From: Chinchilla lanigera
Lineage: Eukaryota > Chordata > Mammalia > Rodentia > Chinchillidae
Assembly (NCBI RefSeq): GCF_000276665.1
Contig: NW_004955481.1
Coordinates: 5,204,694-5,268,693 of the forward strand
DNA: 64,000 nt
Direction: 5' to 3'
Part shown: positions 1 to 15,000 of the stretch, piece after piece
Layout: each line of letters opens with the position of its first letter
Numbering within the stretch: position 1 is the first letter of the stretch
Made by a program: the position numbers and the translations under genes
Notes under the pieces: generated by a model
Told to the model about the DNA's origin: nothing
The model's database searches: none
The model's input: only the letters and a program-made list of their open reading frames with translations

Positions 1-244
1 TTTACAACTTACGAATTATTTATTTCTGGAATTTTCCATTTAATATTTTCATACTACAGTTGACCTTGGGTAACTGCAACCATGGAAAACAAAGCCACAG
101 ATAAGGGGAGATTACTGTGGGTATGTTCTTTTAAAGGGATACTATCTTTTTATAGCTATAAATCACTTAATGCTCCTATGCCATGTGTGTAATTATGTAG
201 ATGACATTATATTTTAACTTTGCTTTCAAATAAAAGCAGAGGCC

Positions 245-1455
245 AGGAGGATATATTTTTTTTATTTGATTTTTTTATTGGTACACATTTGCAGTACGTG
301 ATTACATTCCTTGTGGGGCGTTGTACATGTACGTAAGACACCTCAATCTTTTTATCATCCCCTTTCTGTCTCCTCCCTCCTCTTTCCCTCTATCTCTGGA
401 TCCCCTTCCCTTTTACAAAAGGCCTATCTCCCTCCCTAATTCCTCTTATTTGTTACCTTGCTTTTTATTTATAGTTTTGGTTTCTCACATAAGAGAAACC
501 CTGTGATATTTAAGATTGTGTGTCTGATTTATTTCACTTAACACTGTAGTCTCAAGGTGCATCCATCTTCCTACAAATGACTCAAGTTTATCCTCCTTTA
601 TGGCAGAGTAGTAGTCCATTGTGTATAAATATTGCAATTTCTTTGTCCATTCATCTATTGATGGGCATAGTAGGTACTTCCAGGATTTAGCTATTAGGAA
701 TTGTGCTGCTGTAAACATGAATATGCATGTATCACTGTGATGTGATGTCTTTAACTCTTTCAGGAAGATACCTAGAAGGGGAAGAGCTGATTCAAATGGA
801 ATTTTTAGTTTTAGTTTTTTGAGGGATCTCCATACTGATTTCCATGGTGGTTGTACTAGTTTACATTCCCATCAACAATGTACGGGTTTCTTTTCCCTAC
901 AGCCTCATCAGCATTTGTTATTATTTGATTTCTGAATGGTATGCATTCTTTCTGGAGTAAGATAGAATCTTAGTGTTGTTTTAATTTGCATTTTTCTAGT
1001 GGCCAGAGATGTTGAACATTTTTTCCTGTGTTTATTGACCATTTGTACTTTTTCTGACAAGTGTGTATTCATTTCAGTTACCCATTTTTGATGGGGTCTT
1101 TTTATTTTAGGCAGGTCTCGTATTTTTTCAGCTCTTTATATATTCTAGGTATTAGTTCTCTGTCTGAAGAGCTGAAAAAAAATTTTCCCATTCTGTAAGT
1201 TGATCATTTATTGATTCTTGCTGCTATTTCTTGTGCAATTGGAGTTTTGTTCAGGAAGTTCTTGCCTACATTTGTGTCTTCAAGAGTTTTTACCTGTTTG
1301 TTTTCCAGCAGATTGCTTGTCTTGACATGTAGATCTTTGATCCATTCTGATTTTAATTCAGTACATTATAAGAGATACAGGTCTAGATTCAACGTTTGGC
1401 ATGTGGGTAGCCAGTTTCCCCAGCACTGCTTGTTCAAGAGGTTGTCTTTCCTGGG
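245..1455 (-). mobile_element. 5'-truncated L1, antisense (ORF2 3' end and 3' UTR)
   Basis: The minus strand encodes the C-terminal end of L1 ORF2 (for example AAQFLIAKSWKYLLCPSIDE at about 650-718) with interrupting stops. It closely resembles the end of the plus-strand L1 at 56.4 kb. It occupies most of the sequence between the left edge and the first NOS2 exon in the window. Confidence 0.85.
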
Positions 1456-2006
1456 GCCTGGAGGATATAGCTGAAACAATATGAGCCATGGGTTGATAAT
1501 TGTAAATGGAGTTTAATGTAGTTGAAGTTTATTATGCAATTCTTGCAACTCTTGTATGTTTCATGTTTTCCACCGTAAAAATGTACAGTGAACAAATAAC
1601 CCAAGGTAAATTAAGTGTTTTAAATTAAAAAGATTGAGTCACTAGAAACAAGCATGTGGTAGACAGTGCTCGCTGCTGGCCCGGAAGCCGATCTCAGCCA
1701 CCAACCCCTGTAATACTTTGGCACTTGGCTTTCAGAAAGGGACATTTTCTCGATGCTTCTGTGTGTCCCCATTTGGACCAATAGCTGGCTCACTTCTCCT
1801 CATGTCTGTTGGCTTTGTGTGGGGAAGAAAGAAGGGGAGGTGGGAGGATGGTGAAGTGGGAGATTCTGTCTGACTGATCTGTCCTCCTTGACCGGAAACC
1901 ATGAGCAGTTCACTCCCACCCTCTGCACAATGAGGGGCTAGCAGAGTGCACTCCAAGACTCCCTCCACTCTCAGACTCTGCTCATGACAGCTGTTTCCTT
2001 TCACAG

Positions 2007-2091
2007 TCCAGAAATACAGGATGACCCCAAACGCTGCAGCCCTGATGAGCACCGCAGTGGATCTTCCCAGCCCCTTACAGGAACAGCCAAG
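2007..2091 (+). CDS. NOS2: NOS2 exon 3 (first exon in window)
   Basis: 85 bp. The acceptor ends ...tttcacag and the donor is AAG|gtcagt. One base completes a codon from the missing upstream exon, followed by 28 codons beginning [10 protein letters not shown]. This is the poorly conserved N-terminal tail. I found no candidate for the ATG exon between 1 and 2006, which is mostly antisense L1. Confidence 0.85.
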
Positions 2092-5000
2092 GTCAGTGGG
2101 TCCCGTGAATATGGGAAGCCCTTTCCTCCCTGGCCTGGGCAGATGCATGATGCATAACCCATTGGAGGCTGCTGGAGGGCACAGGAAACCAGTGTCTGGA
2201 TAGTAAGCATGGGGTCCCAGACCCAGGGGCATGGGTTGCAGCCAGAAAGATCTGCAGTAGTTGGGAGATATGACTTCCAAGGTGCACTGGTACCTCTAAG
2301 TGGTCTGGCAGGATGGGCAACGAGTCCCAGCCTCCCAAAGTGCTTTCCACTTCTTCTAGAGAGTTCCAGAGAGATGGGCAGGGCAAGGAGTAGGGGAGGA
2401 GAGAAACGGGATTTCATATCCTTAGATACCGTGGGGGAAGGAAGGCAGTGGTATATTCCTCCCCGTTCTGACTTCTGCCCTTGGTGGTATTGGCTATGAC
2501 AGGCTCTCTCACAAGGAACTTGAATTCTTGCCATTGCAATTCTGCTGAGCAAGTGTTGGCAGGGCCTCAGTGAGGACAGAAGCATGGCCTGTGGCCCAGG
2601 CACCTGGATCTCTCAGCAGACCTGGGCCCAGGTGGCCTGCCTGCTGGGAAGGTAGGAGGTCAAGGACTGACCCCCCTGCTGTGTGTGCCCACCTGCAGAT
2701 CCCTGTACCACCCAAGCTAGAGCAGGGTCCAGAGGCTGGAGGGAGCCCTGGGGTCCTGCGGTTCCTGGGAAAATCTGGTTTCTCTCCCCCTTAGAAGACT
2801 CCAGAATCCCAGAGCAAGCCACATAAGCCTTCACCGACCTGCCCCCAGCACATGAGGATCAAAAACTGGGGCAACGGGATGATTTTGCAAGACACACTCC
2901 ACAATAAGGCCAAAACGGTGAGAAGTCCAGGCTCCGGGGAGAACCACATTTATCCCAAGCTGGTAAAGCCAGGGGGGCTCTTTGCGGTCCAACAGATATT
3001 TCCCTGTGTACATCAAACTATCATCTGTTTGGGCAAAGGGTGCTGGGGACCAAGAGGTATAGTAGGAGATGAATAGTGTCAACTCCCTGTTAACTACCCT
3101 AATAAGTAAAGGGTAATTCAGAAAGTCAGATAAATGATTACAGAAAGGAATTGATACTTAGATAGATTTTTTTTGGGGGGGTACTGGGAATCGAACTCAG
3201 GACCTTGTGCTTGCTAGGCAGGCACTTGTGCCACTGAGCTATATCCCCAGCTTAGAGAGAGTTCAGAATTTATTTTTATTATGTTTTTTTTTTGTCTTTT
3301 TGAGACAGGGTCTCGCTGTGCAGTTTAGGCTGGCCTTGAGCTCACTTTGTAGCCCAGGCTGGTCTCGAACTCACAAAGAGCCTCCTGCCTCATCTTCCCC
3401 AGTGCTGGGATTACAGGCGTGAGCCACCACGCCCAGCCAGAGAGAATTTTTTAACAGAACTACCCAAAGCTGGAACTAAGTGAAGACATAGTGAGCTCCC
3501 TGTCATTAAAAGGTCTCAAGGGAGATTAAAGCTTTAAGCTGCCAATAAGTGTTAGACTAAATGTCCTTTAAAAGTCTCCTTTCTGTTCTTTTACGTGTCT
3601 TGTTCCTTTGTCTGACTTAACAGTGTACACTATGGTTGTAAAGTGGGGAAGAATTGAAAATTTCAAGACCGTGAAAGCCCTCACCCTGCCACTGCAAACC
3701 ACTCCAGTACACATTTGGGCATCTGTTTTTCTGGACTTCTTTTTGTGCTATTCTATGGCTTTGTGATTTGTACTCTTATTTCAGTCCAGTGATAGCACTG
3801 GAGCCAAATGGGCCAAGCACAAGAAATGTTCCCAGGGACCAAGCTGTAGACTTTGGTCTGAGTCTGAGTGTGGCTGGAGACCAGGCTGAGAGACAGAGGC
3901 CAGGCTTGTCCACACTCACTGGGACTTAGCTTGTAGAGAGGACATCTGGGTGAAGAGGAAACCCTGTGGACCCCAAGGAGGAGGCGTCCCAGGGTCGGGA
4001 GGGAGGCAGCCAGGCCCTGGCCCAGGAGGAGGAAGGCCCAGAGGCCAAACTCCCAACCTCACCACCTGCCTCTCTTTTTCCAGAATTTTGCTTGCAAACC
4101 CAAATCTTGCCTTGGGTCCATGATGACCCCCAGAAGTATGACCAGAGGACCCAGGGACAAGCCTACCCCTCTGGATGAGCTTCTACCTCAAGCTATCGAA
4201 TTTGTCAACCAGTATTACGACTCCTTCAAAGAGTAAGGTTTTTACCGCGTATCACTGCCTCTTCCATCCAGGCTCCCGGTGTCCAGCAATTACCCTGAGT
4301 CTCCAGACCCTTTTCCTTCCCAAAGTCGCAGTGGATCCAGGGCGGAAACACAGTTTTGCTAGGGAAGGGACCTTGGAGGAGGTGTTCCCAGTCGGGGTTA
4401 AAAGTGTGAATTTGAATCCCAGTTCCACCGTTAACCACCAATGAATCCTTGGTAAATCCATTCAACCCCTGAGCCTCAAATTTCATCATCTGTACAATGA
4501 GGTAGTAGACTAGCTCATGAGACTGTTCTGAGGATTATGCAAGTTCATAATTGTGTCCTAGCACAAAGTAGCCCTAGTTTACATGGACCCCACTATTGTG
4601 AAATGCTTGAGATTGAAAGTTCCTTGGAGACCACCTCGCCATGCCCCTGCTGCTATAGATGTGGGTGCAGTGCTGGGAGTCCTTCAGTCCTGTAGTTAGT
4701 CATTCTTCAGTTGACAGACACGGGCAGCAGCATCTTGGGAGGTGGGGAAGTGACAGAGTCTGTGTTCTTTAACCCCCTAGCAACTGTAATGTTCAGCTGG
4801 GTGGAGAGTGGTTGGGGGCTGCCACTTTGTGAGCCAGGCAACTAGAGCTCCCGCCAGAGTATTTCATGACTATTGTCCTTGGTCTCTTGGTTCTCTTGTT
4901 ATCTAGTGAGACTTTCGGGTCCCAGGGATTTTCCCTGACGGACTTCACTGAGCCATAGTACTTTTTCTTTATCTATGGGGCACCAAGCATATGCCGGGCC

Positions 5001-5979
5001 CTGAGTAAGTCACTTGCGTTTAATGAAACCACGACTCTATGAGATGGGTACTGTCATTATCCCCCTTCTACAAACAAGGAAACGGATTCACAGAGGAGAG
5101 ATACCATGCTTGAGGGCTCACATCCTCCAGTCCCAGGCTGGGAGTTGAGCCCAGGCAGCCGGCACCAGGAGTCTTTGCTTTCAGCCTCGGGCCCCTGGCA
5201 TCTACCTCTTGGGGCCTGGGGTCCTACTCCAGTCGGGATGAGGGCAAGCTGGCATGGTGGCTGTTCAAACCCTTTGCTTCTCACTGAAGGAAGTCCCATT
5301 TGTCACGGTCTCCCCCGAGGGTCTTGGGATGATGCCAGTCCCATCCCCACAGTGACACCAACAGCCAGAGACATGGCCTGCTGCGGCTTTGGTCATCCTT
5401 TGTATGTGGAGAGTTACGGTGTGTTTAGAGAGTGCGGCTTGCTGTATATCACATTCAAATGTGTTTGCCGCTGATGGAAGCCATTCCTTTCTTTCAGAGC
5501 TGACAGTCATCATAGCATTTTTTTAGTGCCTCAGAAACAGGGCTACGTGAAATGGTAAAATATAAAATTTGAAGGGACTCAGGCACGAATGTGAATGATG
5601 GCCTTTACCAGTAGTCAAGTGTTGGTGCTCCCCTGCGTGTTGAAAGCTTTGGTGGCGGCTGTGGTCACTGCTGTTTTTGTGCTCAGGGGCAGAACAGGGG
5701 ACGTTGCCGGAAGCTTTGTTTGGGGAGGGAGCCGGACCTCACCCGGCAGTTCCTTATGGCAGGGATGTCCTTGAGGGTAAATATCACCCCGTGTTTTGTC
5801 TTTGTGCTTCTTTCTTTAATCAAGGAAGAAGAGTTGTCAAGACATTCTGCATGCCCAAAAGGCCATTTTGTTCCCAGTGGCCCGTCCAGTGGCCTTAGTC
5901 AGGAATCTATTCCTTAAATAGTTTTGTTTGTTGCTATTTCAAAGGCTTTTATTTGTGCTGATTAGAAATCTCAAGGTTG

Positions 5980-6023
<44 letters not shown>

Positions 6024-9000
6024 CAAAGCCTTTCTGACCAAGTCCTTCCTTTTGGGATATTTTTGAAGTGTGTTTAGAAATCACTGGATACAGCTTCTGC
6101 CTGGGCGGGCCCTAGAGCCCTGTGGCCTGAGTCCCCACCCTGTCTTCCCCGGTTGTGTCTGGGCCTGCCTGGGCTCCTGAGGACAGCGTCTCAAGTCTTG
6201 CAGTCCCCCTGGAAGGGGTTTGGAAGGTAGAAGGGCCTCGGTGGGCAGTCAAGAACCAGGGCTTGGCAGCAGGGCAACCTGGGTTTGTATCCTGGTTTTG
6301 CTCTTTTCTATGCTAACGTTCCCGAGCCCAGCACTTAACTCCCTAGAGATGTGAGACCCCCTGAGCTTTGCGACTCCTGGCAATAAAATGAACCCAAAAC
6401 ACCTTCTAAGCCAGCAGGTGGCTGTGCACCTGTAATTCCTGCTACTCGGGAGGCCGAGGCAGGAAAATTGGCTTGAGTTTAAGGACTGGGTAACTTAATG
6501 AGACCCTGACTCAAAAAAATATTAAACCCTTCCTCACAGACTCAGTAAGACCATGGCTGTGAGTTGCTTCACTGGCTCACATGAGTCTCAGTGTAGAGGA
6601 GCTGCCATCTGAGGGGCTGACCCACCTTCTCTTAGCTGTAAGGAGGTGACAGGCACTCCGCTGACCAAAGGAGACATGAGGTTGCCATGGCTTGATTAGA
6701 CACTGCTCCTCCAAGTCTTGCAAATATCTGAGAAGGATCTCAACCTTTGCCAAGTTACCGAGAAAAGCACCTGGAAATAACAAGGGTTCTGTCCAGCTCA
6801 TCACGGGCTACATAATTTGCAAGATCCAGAGTAAAAATGAAAATACGGACTCCTTATTCCAACATGACTAAGAACTTCAAGATGGTGACAGCAGTGCATT
6901 AAACCCGAGACCCCTCTAGGCTAAGTGAGAGTCCACATAGCTGGCCCTGGAGGGGACAGTCTCCAGTGAGGGACAGTTTGCTCTCTTGGTTTCTGACTTC
7001 AGTTCCTGTGTCTGTGGATTGAGTTAATCTCCAGGTAAGGTCATCGCATTGTTAATCTTCCGGATGTCTTCCTGTCCCCCAGGGCAAAAATAGAGGAATA
7101 TCTGGCCAGAGTGGAAGCAGTAACAAAGGAGATAGAAACAACAGGAACCTACCAGCTGACAGGAGATGAGCTCATCTTCGCTACCAAGCTGGCCTGGCGC
7201 AATGCCCCTCGCTGCATCGGGAGGATCCAGTGGTCCAACCTGCAGGTGAGGGAGTCAAGAGGGAGGTGGGTGGCCCTGAGCCCTAAGCAGGTGGCCCTCT
7301 GGGGTCCGCAGACAGAAGCCAAAGCCCCAGGTTCCCAATTTGAGATGGCTGTGTAGGGGCTCCTCTGCTACATGTCTTGAATCTGATTCAATACCAGGAT
7401 CTCTAGCTGATCTTTCTATGTTAAACCTTGGAGACCAAATACTACCATAAAGCCAAAGAATGAATGACCTTGTTCTTGTTGGTGCTGAGGCCTTAGTGCT
7501 GCAAAAGAGGTTTTTTGTCTAGAATATTTGAATGCTTGGCTGCAAGAGAACATTTGATTTATCCCAGCATCCTAGGGCATCATTTTGTGGGAGGATTATT
7601 TGTTGTTGGATCATACTGAAAGCACTTGGACAGAGCGGGTGACAAGATAAGCCAGGGAAACTAGTTCTGGCTGTGTTACACATGGTTGTGTTGCCAACGA
7701 ACCAGACAGGGGCTGTTGGGATCCAGACTCCTGGCCCTTTAAAGTTTTCTGGGGATGTGAGCTTTTCTGGAGTCTTCTAAGTAGGTTTACCTGTGCTCTT
7801 GTAGCAGAGCAGCAGAAAGGATAGCGCAGCTGTGAGATGGGACAGTCAGTGCCGAGGGGAGAATGCGCTCCCCCACATTGGTCGGGTGTTGGTGTGCAGG
7901 CGCCACTGTCCCTAGAGGTTTCCGATCAGCCACAAAGCCTCTGCCACACAGTCCTTGACCACATGGTCTGGTTGGGGGTGTGCAGGTCTTCGATGCCCGT
8001 AGCTGTACCACTGCCCAGGAGATGTTCGAACACATCTGCAGGCACCTCCGCTATTCCACCAACAACGGCAACATCAGGTGGGTGCACCTCTCCCTGCCCC
8101 AGAGTCTTAGACAAAAGATGAAGATGGGTATAGGGGAGGCATCCCCGGCTCAAGGAGAAACCAGGAAGAGAGGAAAAGGAGAAAGACGCAGCTTCTTCAC
8201 GGACCTTGAATAGTGAGCCTGCCTCCACGAGCTGAGCCTCTGTCAGTAGCCTGTTTCTGTGGTTTCCTTCTGACTTGAACCCTTGAGAAAGTTACGTCTC
8301 TAAGAAGTAACTTTTTCACTGCTTAGTTAGGGCTTCCCACATTTTAGGTGGGTGAGACATTAGTTTTTTAGCAGATGGATCTGGTGTGGTATTTTTCTTA
8401 GAGATGGGAGACTCGATGTTTGTTGTGTGTTCCCCCCCGCCCCATTGGATTGAACAGCTCATTTGTCATTCGCTTATTTTCATGTTCAGGAAATACTCAG
8501 TGCCCATCTGATGGGGACTTAACCAGGGTTAGGCTGGAGGGTGGGGAAAGAAGGGAAGGGAGTGGGACGCAGAGGTGACCAAGACCCTAAGATGTGGCTC
8601 AAGCCTGCTATGAACCTATGGTCGGCACTGAACAAGCATCCAACAACTCAGCTGTGGGCAGAGAATACGGGATGGCGAGGAAAAGGGCTGTAGCATGGGG
8701 GCTCCCAGAGAGGCCAGCCCTGTGCAGGTCATAGAGGAAGGGTAGCTGGCAGGAGCAGGTGGTGGCCTGGGTACGGGGGCTGCAGAGTGGGAAGAGTGGA
8801 GTGGGAGATACTGGCAGCAGGGAGGGGCTCAGAGCCCCTAACAGGGTCAGATGGTAAACAGCACTGTCTGTATCCTGGGGAAGGTCGGCCATCACCGTGT
8901 TCCCCCAGCGGACTGATGGGAAGCATGACTTCCGCATCTGGAATGCTCAGCTCATCCGGTATGCGGGCTACCAGATGCCAGATGGTACCATCAGAGGGGA

Positions 9001-12000
9001 CCCTGCCAACCTGGAGTTCACTCAGGTACCCTGCGACCTTCGGGCAGGGAGTCTGTGGTGGGTGACAGAGTGGAGGCCCGAGGAGACCAAGTGCCTGGGC
9101 CTGCAGACTCACTGGGTCTGTCTTTGTCTCTCAGCTGTGCATTGACCTGGGCTGGAAGCCTCACTACGGCCGCTTTGATGTGCTGCCTCTGGTCCTGCAG
9201 GCTGACGGCCGCGACCCTGAGCTCTTTGAAATCCCACCTGATCTTGTGCTTGAAGTGCCTATGGAGCATCCCAAGTAAGTGGCTGCGGGGTGCAGGGGTG
9301 CAAATCAGCATGTGCCCCATCTCTGTGCCCCAGTGAGACTCCGGCCATCAGGCACCTCCTGGCACCTCCCCCAAAGCCTGGCCAGCAGCAGGTGACTTTA
9401 AGAGCTCACTTCATTCAGCCCTGCACTTGGTGCTCCTCCTAACTACAAAAATACCTCCATCTACTGAGACTTACATCTGACCGGCATTAGGTTGAACTCT
9501 TCTTGTCCCTTAAATATACTGAGCTCAGTCTGGCATCAGGGACTTTGCAGTTGTTCCTCCATGACATACACTTTCCTCAGAAATCTGCAAGGCTCCTTTC
9601 TTCTTGTCAAAAGTGATTTCCTGCAATGTCACCCCCTCTAAGAACGCTCTACAGACCACCTGATCTAGAGTCAGCACCCTCAGCCTCGGGCTGTCACTTC
9701 TTGTTTTTATTTTTAATGAGTGACAACTGAGGACAATTCTGTCCTGGGGGGATGGCCAGATCATCTCTTGGAAAGGAATTTTCTTGGTGGAATCTTTTTC
9801 CGAAGGTTTTATTTTTTTTTTGGTGCAAGTGGGGTGGAGGAGAAAGCCGCACTTAAAACTGGCCCCGCCTCCCACTAGGTACGAGTGGTTCCAGGAGCTG
9901 GGGCTGAAGTGGTATGCCCTGCCTGCGGTGGCCAACATGCTGCTTGAGGTGGGCGGCCTTGAGTTCCCTGGGTGCCCCTTCAACGGCTGGTACATGGGCA
10001 CAGAGATCGGAGTCCGGGACTTCTGTGATGCTCAGCGCTACAACATCCTGGAGGTTAAGAGGGCTGCCTAGCTGGGCGTTCTGCAGGTGGGGCCCATGGG
10101 GAGTTCTCTGGGGCAGCCTCACCCCATTGCTCTGCCTCTGCAGGAAGTGGGCAGGAGGATGGGCCTGGACACACACACACTGGCCTCCCTCTGGAAAGAC
10201 CGTGCTGTCACAGAGATCAATGTTGCTGTGCTCCATAGTTTCCAGGTATGCCAGATGTTTTATGGGTCTGCAGATGTTTTGGTGAGAAGGGGCGGGCCTT
10301 GCTACTTGTCTGGTGCTTGGTGTACCCCTTACAGCATTGTTCATTCATGCGTGCATCAGACAAGTATCGAATACCCAGTGTGCCAGGAAGCTCCCTGGTG
10401 CTGGGATACGGGCTAAGTAAGCCCCCTGGCCTGCTCTAGCCATCCAACAGCAGGCAAGCCCTCACCTCCTAAGACCCGCCACCTTCTGCGCTTGAGCACT
10501 GAATCTTGTCCTCTCTGTTGCTTGAGGGCTCTATCCTTGCAAATCCCCTCTCCTCTTTCTGCATCACCACTGTCTCCCTCTCTGCTGGATCATTCTAATC
10601 TGTGTACACACAGGCTGCCCTAGCTCCCATCTAAAGAAAATAAATGAATAGCTAGCCAGACAACTCTTCCCAATCCTCGGGCTTCCACCCGGCCCCAGCT
10701 TTATCTGCCTCTCTTTACAGCAAAACTTTTTCACAGTCTCATGACATTTCATCATCCTTTGGTAGTTCCAATCTGGCTTTTATCTTCCACCGCTTGGTCA
10801 TGCTGGAATTCTTGTCATCTTTTCAAACTCACCAAAAGATTCCCACCTTCGGGCCTTTGCGCTTATATTTCCCTCTACTTAGATTTTCTTTCCACAGATC
10901 GTCCCATGACCAGCTCCTTACCTTTTTGCAGGTCTCAGTTGTCTCCTTAACGGGCCTCTGCCTGACCACGCCATGTAAAAGAATACCCTCGCCCCATCAC
11001 CATCCTGTCTCTCTCAGTTAGTAATTTAATTCTGCTTTTTCTGGTATTATATAGGACATCTGCTTCTGTCTATCTTTGTTGTTTTGTTTTCCCCACTGGA
11101 ATATAAACCCCACAGGGCTCCCTGCGGCAGCGGTCTTACCTTTCATGTTTGCTGATGCACCTTTGGCTTAACAGAGTGTCTGGCACAGGTGGATGCTAAA
11201 AACGTATGTGCTGGATGCATGAATAAATGCAAGCCTATGTCTGTGTGAGCCATGAGTACAGCATCCATCTTTTGTGCCCACACACAGCAGGCTGGTTCTT
11301 GATGGGTGTGAGCCCTTCCTCCCTCTGCTTTTCCTGTTTGCGCTGTTCCTATACTTGCATGCCTTAGGGAGGGAGGCTCCGGATGTGTGAAGTTATTACT
11401 TTGGAAGATCATACTGTCTCCACAAAGCTGACTGATGGCCTAGAGGCCAGAACACTGGACAGAGAGTCATTCATCATTCAGCAAAGTTTAATTGAGCATT
11501 TGTCATGCACTAGGGGCCAAGACTGTGAGTGGTAAACAGAAATACTGTATGTATGCTCATATGTTGTTCCCCATGGCTAGGCCACCCCAAGGGCAAATCC
11601 TTCCTGGTACTGAGGGAGGAAGGGTTCAGAGCTAAGGTGGAACAGGAAGAGCACCTGCACTGGCCCAGTTCAGGAAGGGCTGGTGGGGATCATGCATCCT
11701 GGCTCCCAAGGACTCCCAACGCCAGACCTGACACTGGCAGGATGCAGATGTGTCTCAGAAAATTCAGAGTCTCAGCCATCTCCTGATTGCTGCTGACAAA
11801 GGCCCTCCACTGCTTAGTGTCTCGGGACTTCTTTGTCACCTCCTCCAAGATAACCTTTAAAAGACCTGGCCTTCTTTTTCCCTCATTTGTAAAATGGAGA
11901 TAATAACAGTACCTCCTATTCAGAATTAAGTGACAGTTCAATACTTGGGAGGGTGAGGCAGGAGGATCTCAAGTTTGAAGCCAGCCTGGGCTATGTAGTA

Positions 12001-15000
12001 AGCTGAGAAGTAAGTTTATAAAATTTTCCAAGATGTGGCTGGAGTTACAGGTCCTGACATTAACTGACTGCTCTGGTTCATAAGCTCCTCCTCCAAGAAT
12101 GCTTTTGCCAACTTATATCTCTCTCTCAAAATTTTCCCTCCCTTGGAAGCTGTCTTAGTTACTTTTCTCTCATTGCTGGGACTAAATACCCAACACCCCA
12201 AAGTAAGGAAGGAAAGGTTGATTTAGTTCACAGTTTGTGGAGGTTTCAGTCCATAATCAGCTGGCTCCAAGGCAGGGTGGCATGGCCCAGGGGCAATAGT
12301 CGAAGGGGGCAGAAGACAGCAAAAGCAGCAAGAGCAAAAAGGTTCGGGGAGAGCAAGCCTCTTTTCCTCCCTTATACTGTGACCAAGCTACCCTTCCTCT
12401 GGGTGGATGTAGCACACACACCATCTCCATACCCTCCTCTTCCACAGGTTCAGGATGTCTACAGAGGGAGAACCCTGGCCCCCTGCTGAGTCACTTAGTT
12501 AAGCTTCTAAACTTCTCAAGTTGACACAATGTATCAACCATTACACTGTCCCCAGTCCCTGTACCTCTCCTGGACCTCTGTCTGCCACTGGGTCATCCTC
12601 TCCACCCTCCTTGAGCTGTACCTACTTGTCTCCATCATAGCTCCCATCAGGCCTTGTGACAAAGGCTGACCTCCTTCTGCTTTGCCTAGTAGACAATAAT
12701 CTAATGCAGAGTATGGACCATCTTTCCCCTTGTCATGTGAGGGCCTTGTGCAATGCCTGACGGATGAAATAATAACAGCAGCTAATATTTGTTGAGCATT
12801 TACAATGCTGTGCTTCTAGCAATCTCCTCCATCCTTTCAGCAATGTCATGATATAGGAACAGTTGACATCCATTGTACAGATGAGGAAACGGAGGCTTGG
12901 CAAGGTTAAGGAGCTAATAGCTTGAGGTCACATGGCCAATGAGAGGTCAGAGTTTGGACTATTGTGTTAAAAAAGTGTCTCAGGTTCAATGGTTGCCCCA
13001 GACATTGTGGTTACCCATAGTGGGGTTGTGGCTGTTCTTGTTGTATCATTCTGAGCTGGCCCAGATCCCATGGCCTCTAACTTTAGGATGTGGATGATTT
13101 GTTTCTCCTACGGTAGAATGATCTCAGTGCCTCAGCCCTCTCACAGTGGTGTCTAGTTCCTTCTTGGCTGAGAAGGCACAACCTCAGGGAAGTGATGCCT
13201 GGAACTCTCCACCAACACAGGGCTGGGGTGGCTTCACTTGAAAAAAGTGCTGCTGTTGAGTTATTCACATCCAGACAGAGCTGTTTGCTAGCCGTGTGGG
13301 TCATGAGAAGCTGGGTGCTTTCCCCAGAGGGTCAAGGGGAGGCCACCATGTGACCCGTGGTCTCACCATGGTTATGATGATGTCTTGGGCCCCGGAAGTG
13401 CCTCCTTTTGGGCACATAGTTTCCGCAGGTAAGAAGGGCCAGGGGAATATCACTGTCGCATTTCAGGGTGCTGGCCTGCCCCCGCCACCTTGGAGGAAGC
13501 ATCTCTGCAGCCAGCGGGCCCCACTCCTGTTCTCCCACTCCACGTTGACTCCTCTCTTGCCTTCCTCTGATGTAGAAGCAGAATGTGACCATCATGGACC
13601 ACCACTCCGCGGCAGAGTCCTTCATGAAGCACATGCAGAACGAGTACCGGGCCCGTGGGGGCTGCCCGGCCGACTGGATTTGGCTGGTCCCTCCAATTTC
13701 GGGGAGCATCACCCCAGTGTTTCACCAGGAGATGCTGAACTACATCCTGTCCCCATTCTACTACTATCAGGTGAGGGAGGGGCCTTCCCTTCCTGTGCCC
13801 CTTGGAGCTCAGGTGTGGAGACTGTGCACATGCGTGTGTAGACACTCATGTGCTCCCCTAGGCTAGCAGACAGGAAGAATTTTGGGGACCTGGGGAATAT
13901 TATTAAAGCTTTTTAGGCCTCACTCAAGGAGGCAGAAGAGCCCCCATCCCTTTCCACAGAGGGAGACTGAAGGAAATTCCTTTCAGTGTGCCTTTGGTGG
14001 CCTGTTGTCTGATGGGCGTAAGCCCTCAAGGGTATCTGTCCGTACACCACTTCCTGGGAGGACCTGGCAAACTATTACAGAGAGGAATGGTATGGTCTAA
14101 AGCTGCTGGTTCTACAGTTTACTGGCTGTGTGATCATGGATAGGTCGTGTCACCTTCCTGAGCCCCATTTCTGTCATCTCTAAAAAGGACAGACATTAAC
14201 TCCATGGTGGGAGGATGTGTCCCATGAGCTGTGTGTAACAGTTCACGTTTTGTCAAAGAAGACTTTCGTGAGATCCAGGAGAGGCTTCCTCAGCGTGCCA
14301 CGGGGGACCTGGGCCAGGCAGTGAGATGTAGCTCTGCGCCCTGTCGCAGAAGGTGCCTCACATCTTTCTTCTGGGCTACAGGTGGAAGCCTGGAAGACCC
14401 ACGTGTGGCAGGACGAGACTCACAGACCCAAGAGACGGGAGATCCCGTTTAGAGTCTTGGCCAGGTAAGTGGAGTGGCCAGTGCTGGTGTCCCTGCTGGG
14501 ACCTTCTACTCAGCCTCCACCCGCAGGCCTTGTAGGCAGGGAGCTCAGAGACAGAATATCCTTTGTGGACTTTGGCTCCCAGAGCTCCTGACACCAATTC
14601 CTTGGCCACTTGCATGGGACTGCGTAGCAGGTGAGAAAGGACGAGGGCCAACAGTCAGGGTGGACAGCTGTTGGGCAATGTAGGCTGCTCTGCCCTCACA
14701 TGCCGCATTTCAGATGTTGTCCCCCTCCCATTCTCCTGGCCCACAGTGAGCCTCCCTGGAAGCTGACTCAGCTCACAAGATCTGTCTTTCTGTCCCCCCA
14801 GAGCTGCGCTCTTTGCCTCTCTGCTGATGCGCAAGACAATGGCATCCCGTGTCAGAGCCACAATCCTTTTTGCCACCGAGACGGGAAAATCAGAAGCACT
14901 GGCCCAGGACCTGGGGGCCTTGTTCAGCTGTGCCTTCAACCCCAAGGTACCCCGACAGCTGGGTGGGTGTCTGGGGCAGGCATGGAGGGCCCGGGCAAGA

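Noticed and set aside
1732..2794. Several open frames of 60-200 codons on both strands
   Set aside because: No recognisable family and no conservation pattern. They overlap NOS2 exon 3 and its flanking introns.
13296..13866. Overlapping open frames of 93-181 codons on both strands around 13.3-13.9 kb
   Set aside because: Only the segment 13576-13770 in one frame matches NOS2. The rest are intronic read-through or shadows.
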